Source: Actinomycetota bacterium
GTDB lineage: Bacteria > Actinomycetota > Actinomycetes > S36-B12 > UBA5976
NCBI GenBank assembly: GCA_016870945.1
Contig: VGAH01000030.1
Coordinates: forward strand, 1 to 10,814
Length of the DNA: 10,814 nt
Direction of reading: 5' to 3'
Part shown: in pieces, positions 5,696 through 10,814 of the stretch
How the letters are laid out: every line of letters starts with the position of its first letter
How positions within the stretch are numbered: position 1 is the stretch's first letter
The notes under the pieces: model-generated
Told to the model about the DNA's origin: nothing
The model's input: only the letters and a program-made list of their open reading frames with translations
Databases searched by the model: none
Program-made: the position numbers and the translations under genes

Positions 5696-8600
5696 AAGCC
5701 GCCCCCGCAAGGCAACTCGGGCCCAAAAGCGCCTTTAAGTCTGAAAAAAGCGCTGGCGTTGGGGTCACCCGAAACTTCTCATCGAGTTTCATGACGGTCA
5801 CCTTCGCGCCGTCGATTAACTGCATGCGAACTTCGATGGTGCCCGGGTGCGTGGCCAAAACCTCTTGGAACTTCTCAATCACTGGCGGTACACACTTGTT
5901 CATCGGTATTCGCACCAAGATCGGCCCACTTTGTGTCGCCCCTATGTCGGGGGCTTCTGCCTCAAGGGCAACGAGTCGAACGGCTTCGCCCTCTCGTTGT
6001 TCGACCTTGCATCGCAAAGCCAGAACGCAATCTTCTACCAGCAAGGTGCCGATTGACGCGTAAACCTGTGGGAAGGCCCAAACCTCGATTGCACCGTCGA
6101 GGTCTTCTAGGGTGACCATCGCCCAAGATGCTCCCTTCTTTGTCACTTTTCTTTGCACGCTGCTAACCAGACCGGCCACCGAGACGATGTCAGCGTCTTG
6201 ACGTTCACCGCCATGCAGGCCTGCTATCGAAACGTCCCTGTGTTGTATGAGTACATGCTCGATGCCCAACAAAGGGTGATCAGAGACGTAGAGGCCAAGC
6301 ATTTCGCGCTCGAAGGCCAATAGCACTGGTTTGTCCCATTCGGTTATTCCGATAATTGGCTTGGTTTCACCTAGTACTGCGTCTTTGGAATCAGCATCTA
6401 TGTCTGCGAACAAATCGAATTGACCGATTGATTCTGCTCGCTTAGTTTCGATGATGCCGTCAATTGCCTCGACGTGAATATTCGTCAAACCTTTGCGGGT
6501 GTGGCCAAGTGAGTCGAATGCGCCCGCCTTAATCAATGACTCGATAGTTCGTTTGTTACACACCCCCTGGTCGACTTTTTGTAAGAAGTCATAGAACTCG
6601 TCGAACCTGCCGTGGTTTTCACGAGCCTTGACGATGAGATCTACCACGTTATCGCCGACATTTCTGATTGCAGCCAGCCCACAACGGATGTCGGTGCCCA
6701 CGGGGGTGAAATCGTGACTGGATTCGTTCACGTCAGGTGGTAAGACCTTCACACCCATGCGGCGACATTCGTTTAGGTACAAAGCCATCTTGTCTTTGTC
6801 GTCACGAACGCTTGTCAAGAGTGCAGCCATGTACTCAGAGGTGTAGTTGGCTTTTAGGTAGGCAGTCCAATAAGAAACCAAGCCGTAGCCAGCCGTGTGA
6901 GCCTTATTGAACGCGTAGTCAGAGAATGGGACGAGAAGCTCCCACAAAACTTGCGCGGCACCTTCGGAGTAGCCGTTAGCGAGCATTCCTTCGCGAAACG
7001 GAATGAATTCTTTGTCAAGGATGGATTTCTTCTTCTTGCCCATCGCACGGCGAAGAAGATCTGCCTTGGCAAGTGAGTAACCCGCCACACGCTGGGCAAT
7101 GGCCATTACCTGTTCTTGATAGACGATCAACCCGTAAGTGTCAGAAAGAATGTCCGACAGCGGCTCTGCCAGCTCAGGATGAATCGCAACCACGGGTTTG
7201 CGGCCGTTCTTTCTATCGGCGTAGTCGTTGTGCGCGTTAGCACCCATTGGCCCTGGTCGGTAAAGGGCGAGGACTGCAGAAATGTGTTCGAACCTGTCTG
7301 GCTTCATTGAGCGCAGCAGCGCACGCATTGGGGCCCCGTCCAACTGAAAGACACCTAGGGTTTCACCACGCGAGAGCAACTCATAAGTTGCCGGATCGTC
7401 TAGTGACAGAGATTCAAGGACGACTTTTTCGCTGCGGTTTGCCTGAATGTTGTCTAGGGCATCGTCTAGCACCGAAAGGTTTCGAAGCCCCAGGAAGTCC
7501 ATCTTTAGTAGCCCGAGAGATTCACAAGCAACCATGTCGAACTGCGTAATCACGGCACCGTCAAGTTCACGGCGCCAAACTGGGATGACATTGGTCAATG
7601 GCTCTCGACACATGATCACCCCGGCTGCGTGAACACCGGGTTGGCGCTTCAAACCTTCAAAGCCACGAGCCGTAGTAATTACCGAGTTGGCATCTGGGTC
7701 TGCCTCGAATAACTCTCTTAGCGAGGCGGCTTCGCCGTAGCGAGGGTCTTTCTTATCGAACATTCCTGCCAGGGATACGTCTTTGCCCATGATCGGTGGC
7801 GGCATCAATTTGGTGATTCGGTCAGATAACGCGTAAGGAAACCCGAGCACACGTGCTGCGTCTTTCACGGCAGCCTTGGCTTTGATGGTTCCGTAAGTGA
7901 CGATTTGCGCGACGTGCTCTTCACCGTATTTGTCGGTGACGTATTTGATGACCTCGCCCCTTCGGCGCTCATCAAAATCAATGTCGATGTCAGGAAGCGA
8001 AACACGCTCGGGGTTTAAGAACCTCTCGAACAAGAGTCCGTGGGCTATCGGGTCTAATTCAGTGATTCCTAACGCGAACGAAATGACTGACGCGGCTGCT
8101 GAGCCTCGGCCAGGGCCCACTCGGATTCCATTTGACTTGGCATGGCTGACCAGATCGGCGATTACCAAAAAGTAGCCTGGGAAACCCATTTGGGTGACAA
8201 CGCTTACTTCGAAATTGGCACGCTCACGGTGCTCAGCCGGCACGCCACTTGGGAACCTGCGGTGTAACCCAGCTTCGACTTCTTTAACAAGCCATGACTC
8301 TTCTGTCTCGCCTGCTGGAACGGCGAAATTAGGCATCAAATTCGCACCTTCGGTGAACTTCGCACTGCAACGCTCAGCGATGAGCAAAGTGTTGTCGCAT
8401 GCCTCGGGGAGTTCTCGCCAGAGCTCTCGCATCTCGGCCGAGGTCTTTAGGTAGAACTCTTGTGAGTCAAACTTGAATCGATTCGGGTCACTCATTTGGC
8501 TTCTAGTGCCCACACACAACAAGGCCTCGTGCACCGTGGCGTCACTGGCGTGGGTGTAGTGAACATCGTTGGTTGCAACCAGCGGCAATGCAAGCTCTTT

Positions 8601-9245
8601 TGAGAGTTTCAAAAGACCCGCGCGATGGTTGTTTTCGATGTTAAGGCCGTGATCCATGACCTCGACGAACAGATTGCCTTCGCCTAGAACGTCTTTTAGT
8701 TCTGACGCGGTGGCTACGGCTTTTACGTAGTTGTCGGCCTGTAGCCAACGATTAACTTCACTAGAAGGGCAGCCAGTTGAGGCGATGATGCCCTTTGAAT
8801 AAGTTGACAAAAGCTCTTTGTCCATCCGCGGCTTGTGGTAGTAGCCCTCGATACTTGCCAAGCTCACCAGCCGAAACAGGTTGTGCATTCCTTCGGTGGT
8901 TTCGGCCCAAAGTGTGATGTGGGTGTAGGCAGATTTACCGCGTCCAACATTTTGATCGGGGTCTTCTAGAGAGCGAACCTCACCCCCGAATTCGATCGGT
9001 GACTTGACCTTGCGACCCTGCGGCGCGTAATAACCCTCAACACCAATGATGGGTTTGACACCTTTGGCATGCCCAGCCTTGTAAAAATCGTAAGCACCAA
9101 ACATGTAGCCGTGATCGGTAAGAGCGAGGGCTGGCATCTCAAGTCGAGCCGCCTCTTCAAATAGATCAGAGAGCCGAGCGGCCCCGTCCAACATCGAGTA
9201 TTCGGAGTGCACGTGCAAATGTGCGAAAGAATCTCGATTAGCCAC
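5694..9245 (-). CDS. dnaE: DNA polymerase III alpha subunit (DnaE1 type)
   Basis: Catalytic subunit of the replicative polymerase. The 1183 residues match full-length family members. An N-terminal PHP domain (about 7-290) has all nine metal-site positions: His11, His13, Asp20, His45, Glu70, His109, Cys159, Asp227 and His229, so proofreading by the PHP domain is expected, as in mycobacterial DnaE1. The polymerase core contains GPGRGSAAAS (377-386), PDIDIDFDERR (418-428) with two catalytic aspartates, and KMDFLGLRNL with the third at Asp583. AFNKAHTAGYG is at 778-788. A helix-hairpin-helix region lies near 853-873, QFDLF at 942-946 is a beta-clamp-binding motif, and an OB-fold follows at about 1018-1095. 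The start is GTG with AAGGGG 12 bases upstream, 33 bases after the pseudouridine synthase stop. It is a DnaE1 rather than a DnaE2 by its intact PHP site and clamp motif. Confidence 0.97.
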   Translation of the reverse strand: MANRDSFAHLHVHSEYSMLDGAARLSDLFEEAARLEMPALALTDHGYMFGAYDFYKAGHAKGVKPIIGVEGYYAPQGRKVKSPIEFGGEVRSLEDPDQNVGRGKSAYTHITLWAETTEGMHNLFRLVSLASIEGYYHKPRMDKELLSTYSKGIIASTGCPSSEVNRWLQADNYVKAVATASELKDVLGEGNLFVEVMDHGLNIENNHRAGLLKLSKELALPLVATNDVHYTHASDATVHEALLCVGTRSQMSDPNRFKFDSQEFYLKTSAEMRELWRELPEACDNTLLIAERCSAKFTEGANLMPNFAVPAGETEESWLVKEVEAGLHRRFPSGVPAEHRERANFEVSVVTQMGFPGYFLVIADLVSHAKSNGIRVGPGRGSAAASVISFALGITELDPIAHGLLFERFLNPERVSLPDIDIDFDERRRGEVIKYVTDKYGEEHVAQIVTYGTIKAKAAVKDAARVLGFPYALSDRITKLMPPPIMGKDVSLAGMFDKKDPRYGEAASLRELFEADPDANSVITTARGFEGLKRQPGVHAAGVIMCREPLTNVIPVWRRELDGAVITQFDMVACESLGLLKMDFLGLRNLSVLDDALDNIQANRSEKVVLESLSLDDPATYELLSRGETLGVFQLDGAPMRALLRSMKPDRFEHISAVLALYRPGPMGANAHNDYADRKNGRKPVVAIHPELAEPLSDILSDTYGLIVYQEQVMAIAQRVAGYSLAKADLLRRAMGKKKKSILDKEFIPFREGMLANGYSEGAAQVLWELLVPFSDYAFNKAHTAGYGLVSYWTAYLKANYTSEYMAALLTSVRDDKDKMALYLNECRRMGVKVLPPDVNESSHDFTPVGTDIRCGLAAIRNVGDNVVDLIVKARENHGRFDEFYDFLQKVDQGVCNKRTIESLIKAGAFDSLGHTRKGLTNIHVEAIDGIIETKRAESIGQFDLFADIDADSKDAVLGETKPIIGITEWDKPVLLAFEREMLGLYVSDHPLLGIEHVLIQHRDVSIAGLHGGERQDADIVSVAGLVSSVQRKVTKKGASWAMVTLEDLDGAIEVWAFPQVYASIGTLLVEDCVLALRCKVEQREGEAVRLVALEAEAPDIGATQSGPILVRIPMNKCVPPVIEKFQEVLATHPGTIEVRMQLIDGAKVTVMKLDEKFRVTPTPALFSDLKALLGPSCLAGAA

Positions 9246-9278
9246 TGCGGTTTTTAGCCCCTTAAGTCGATTTGCACC

Positions 9279-9983
9279 CTAGTTGTCTGCTCGTAGGCGG
9301 GCAAGCGACGCGACAAGGTCTTTCGGATATTCACTTTCGAACGTCATGGGTTCGCCGGTAGAAGGGTGACGAAAAGTGAGCTTTGAGGCATGAAGCCACT
9401 GTCGGTCTAGCCCAAGGGTCTTCGCGAACTTCGGATCCGCGCCATAGAGAGTGTCGCCGACGCAAGGGTGTCCGATGGCTGACATGTGAACTCGAATTTG
9501 GTGCGTGCGCCCTGTCTCAAGATCTACTTCGATCAAGCTCGCACCGCGAAATGCCTCCAAGGTTTGGTAATGGGTGAGGCTGTCGCGACCAGTCGAAACA
9601 ACCGCAAATCGCTCACCATGCTTTGGATGTCTATCGATTGGTGCATCCACCGTGCCGGTGGACGGGGTGATGTGGCCTTGGACAAGCGCGTGATAAACCT
9701 TGGCCGTTTCTCGGTCTCGAAATTGATCTTTCAAGTCTTTGAATGCGCGTTCGGATTTCGCCAGCACCATCACCCCGGTGGTATTTGCGTCTAGTCGATG
9801 AACCACCCCTTCGCGCTCACTTGCACCCGCTGAACTTAAAAGCACGCCTTGTTCGGCAAGTGCTTGGACGACGGTGGGGCCACCCCACCCAGGTGAAGGG
9901 TGCACCGCCACGCCTGCAGGTTTGTTGATGACGATGACGTCGTCATCTTGGTACAAGACTTCGATCACAATTGCCTGAGCCAA
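9279..9983 (-). CDS. rluD: RluA-family 23S rRNA pseudouridine synthase lacking the S4 domain
   Basis: Isomerises specific uridines to pseudouridine in large-subunit rRNA. The catalytic core is complete: IEVLYQDDDVIVINKPAGVAVHPSPGW at the start, HRLDANTTG with the nucleophile Asp65, RETAKVYHALVQG, and GRTHQIRVH at 158-166, then HPCVGDTLYGA and the closing RQWLHASKL. By gene order (lspA-rluD-dnaE) and sequence it resembles actinobacterial RluD. The protein has only 234 residues, against about 300 for relatives, and the missing part is the N-terminal S4 RNA-binding domain. The frame is closed upstream by a TGA inside lspA about 50 bases before the TTG at 9983, and only about a dozen non-S4 residues could be added, so the absence is real. 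TTG is the only upstream start seen; a GTG at 9968 is possible. The assignment to RluD among RluA paralogues is likely, not certain. Confidence 0.9.
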   Translation of the reverse strand: MAQAIVIEVLYQDDDVIVINKPAGVAVHPSPGWGGPTVVQALAEQGVLLSSAGASEREGVVHRLDANTTGVMVLAKSERAFKDLKDQFRDRETAKVYHALVQGHITPSTGTVDAPIDRHPKHGERFAVVSTGRDSLTHYQTLEAFRGASLIEVDLETGRTHQIRVHMSAIGHPCVGDTLYGADPKFAKTLGLDRQWLHASKLTFRHPSTGEPMTFESEYPKDLVASLARLRADN

Positions 9984-9999
9984 AAGATGCTGGAACTTC

Positions 10000-10530
10000 T
10001 CAACCCCAGCTGCGGCCCTTGATGGTAAGAATCAAAATGATTATGACCGCACAAGTCAGTGACAGATCAGCGACGTTAAATATTGGAAAGTTAGGCAGCT
10101 CAAAGAAATCGACTACGCGGCCACGCAAGAAACCTGGTTCTCGCGTCAAGCGATCTATCAAATTACCCAGTGCCCCACCTAGTACTAGCCCTAGGGCTAA
10201 AGCCCACCAAGGGTCTTTGATTCGAGTGACGAAGCGAATCAAGACGACGACAACGACTATCGCGATTACCGAAAGCACCAAGGTAGATGCAGGCCCGAAC
10301 GCGCCAAGCCCGAAGGCGGCGCCAGCATTTCTGATGACTCGTAACTGAAAGACCGGCCCGACGTTTTCGCCAAAGAGTGAACCCAAGACAACAATTGGTG
10401 AGCGCCCTTCGAGGTTTGCAACCGCCCACAACTTGGCTAACTGATCGATTAAGACGACGGTTAAGGCCACCGAGCCGGCCAATAACCAGACCCGCTGAGG
10501 GCTCAACTGCGAAGCCGGTTTGGTCGTCAT
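10000..10530 (-). CDS. lspA: Lipoprotein signal peptidase (signal peptidase II)
   Basis: Membrane aspartyl protease that removes the signal peptide from diacylglyceryl-modified prolipoproteins. From the ATG at 10530 it has 176 residues, the usual size. Hydrophobic segments lie at about 14-32, 82-102, 108-121 and 158-172. VLIDQLAKLWA is the first conserved block, NAGAAFG is at 68-74, GGALGNLIDRL carries catalytic Asp126, and RGRVVDFFELPNFPIFNVADLSLTCAV carries the second catalytic aspartate, Asp155. The open frame continues 32 codons upstream to 10626 but that would overlap the divergent ileS coding start; the ATG at 10530 has GAGGA eight bases upstream, so it is preferred. The stop lies 16 bases before the pseudouridine synthase TTG, and these two genes with dnaE probably form one transcription unit. 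Confidence 0.96.
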   Translation of the reverse strand: MTTKPASQLSPQRVWLLAGSVALTVVLIDQLAKLWAVANLEGRSPIVVLGSLFGENVGPVFQLRVIRNAGAAFGLGAFGPASTLVLSVIAIVVVVVLIRFVTRIKDPWWALALGLVLGGALGNLIDRLTREPGFLRGRVVDFFELPNFPIFNVADLSLTCAVIIILILTIKGRSWG

Positions 10531-10538
10531 GATGGCTA

Positions 10539-10543
10539 TCCTC
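10539..10543 (-). promoter_or_regulatory. Ribosome binding site of lspA
   Basis: GAGGA on the minus strand, eight bases before the ATG at 10530. It is the clearest reason to prefer this start over the longer open frame, since the upstream candidate at 10626 lies inside ileS. Confidence 0.75.
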
Positions 10544-10546
10544 GCG

Positions 10547-10552
10547 TAATCT
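10547..10552 (+). promoter_or_regulatory. Candidate -10 element for ileS
   Basis: TAATCT fits the TAnnnT pattern and sits 26 bases before the ileS TTG, within the 48-base gap shared with divergent lspA. No good -35 is visible. Its complement, AGATTA, overlaps a weaker CAGATT that could serve lspA on the other strand. The assignment rests on a single short match and is tentative. Confidence 0.3.
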
Positions 10553-10569
10553 GAAATAACACCGTCTTC

Positions 10570-10575
10570 GGAGGT
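10570..10575 (+). promoter_or_regulatory. Ribosome binding site of ileS
   Basis: A strong GGAGGT stands only three bases before the TTG start at 10579. The spacing is shorter than usual, but the TTG is supported by protein similarity to actinobacterial IleRS N-termini and by an in-frame TGA at 10552 that excludes longer forms. Confidence 0.7.
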
Positions 10576-10578
10576 AAC

Positions 10579-10814
10579 TTGTATCGCGAGGTTCCACCGA
10601 AAGTGGACTTGCCTCGCCTCGATCACGAAGTGCTCGACTTCTGGAGCAAAAACTCCATCTTCGAAAGATCACTGAGCCAGACCGAACGTGACGAGCCGTG
10701 GGTCTTCTACGAAGGCCCGCCCACCGCAAATGGCAGCCCCGGCGCCCACCATGTCGAGGCGCGCGTGTTTAAAGACATATTCCCCCGATATCGAACGATG
10801 AAAGGTCGGCACGT
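10579..10814 (+). CDS. ileS: Isoleucyl-tRNA synthetase, 5' end only
   Basis: Class I aminoacyl-tRNA synthetase charging tRNA-Ile. The 78 visible codons begin MYREVPPKVDLPRLDHEVLDFW and reach WVFYEGPPTANG (41-52), then GAHHVEARVFKDIFPRYRTMKG. This matches the N-terminus of actinobacterial IleRS, which is of the eukaryote-like type 2 group. The position of the class I HIGH signature reads Gly55-Ala56-His57-His58, so first and third residues are exchanged (GxHH). The start codon is TTG, preceded by GGAGGT. The KMSKS loop, editing domain and C-terminal region are off the right edge. The gene is divergent from lspA, and the gap is too short for a canonical T-box leader. Confidence 0.96.
   Translation, partial: MYREVPPKVDLPRLDHEVLDFWSKNSIFERSLSQTERDEPWVFYEGPPTANGSPGAHHVEARVFKDIFPRYRTMKGRH

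Noticed and set aside
10531..10578. T-box leader for ileS
   Set aside because: Actinobacterial ileS genes often have one, but only 48 bases separate the lspA and ileS starts, too short for a stem I plus decision structure, and no T-box core sequence was seen.
10531..10626. 32-codon upstream extension of lspA
   Set aside because: It would run into the ileS coding region and lacks membrane or family character; the ATG at 10530 has a well-placed GAGGA.
10163..10729. 188-codon minus-strand open frame overlapping lspA and the start of ileS
   Set aside because: It is out of frame with lspA, whose catalytic motifs are intact over the same bases, and it spans the divergent promoter gap; its arginine-rich translation has no family character.
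1..10814. Mobile elements, CRISPR arrays, tRNA or rRNA genes, attachment sites
   Set aside because: Reading both strands showed no transposase or integrase motifs, no spaced direct repeats, and no cloverleaf-like sequence; the window is filled by housekeeping genes.

Overview
The window is a densely packed stretch of core bacterial chromosome, most likely from a member of the Actinomycetota. Several things point there: the order trpE, Trp-associated four-helix membrane protein, small HGxxPAAW-type membrane protein, trpC, trpB, trpA; an IleRS with the actinobacterial N-terminus and a GxHH signature; and a DnaE1-like polymerase III alpha subunit with a complete PHP metal site. Base composition by eye is only moderately GC-rich, and intergenic gaps are very short. 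That would suit a streamlined actinobacterium (for example a small-genome Microbacteriaceae or freshwater lineage), but this placement is inference.

Left half (1-4903, minus strand): a trp operon read right to left. trpE (anthranilate synthase component I) is followed by a four-TM protein of the Trp-operon-associated family, a 76-residue two-TM protein, trpC (indoleglycerol phosphate synthase), trpB and trpA (tryptophan synthase beta and alpha; trpA runs off the left edge). Most junctions are 1-4 base stop/start overlaps (TTGA, GTGA, TAATG), which suggests one translationally coupled message. trpG, trpD and trpF are not in the visible part.

Middle (about 4904-5700): a single plus-strand gene for a stand-alone LON-substrate-binding-domain protein. 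It is divergent from trpE and convergent with dnaE. A possible leaderless promoter precedes it, and a hairpin followed by a T-rich tract overlaps its stop codon.

Right half (5694-10530, minus strand): a likely operon lspA, a RluA-family pseudouridine synthase that lacks the usual N-terminal S4 domain, and dnaE. On the other side of a 48-base divergent gap, ileS starts on the plus strand at a TTG codon and runs off the right edge.

Eight of the eleven genes appear to start at GTG or TTG. No RNA genes, insertion sequences, CRISPR arrays or phage genes were found, and no stretch of 300 bases lacks a gene. I see no clearly new multi-gene system. The points most worth a second look are the GxHH-type IleRS, the S4-less pseudouridine synthase, the two membrane proteins of unknown function inside the trp operon, and the divergent trpE/LON start region.
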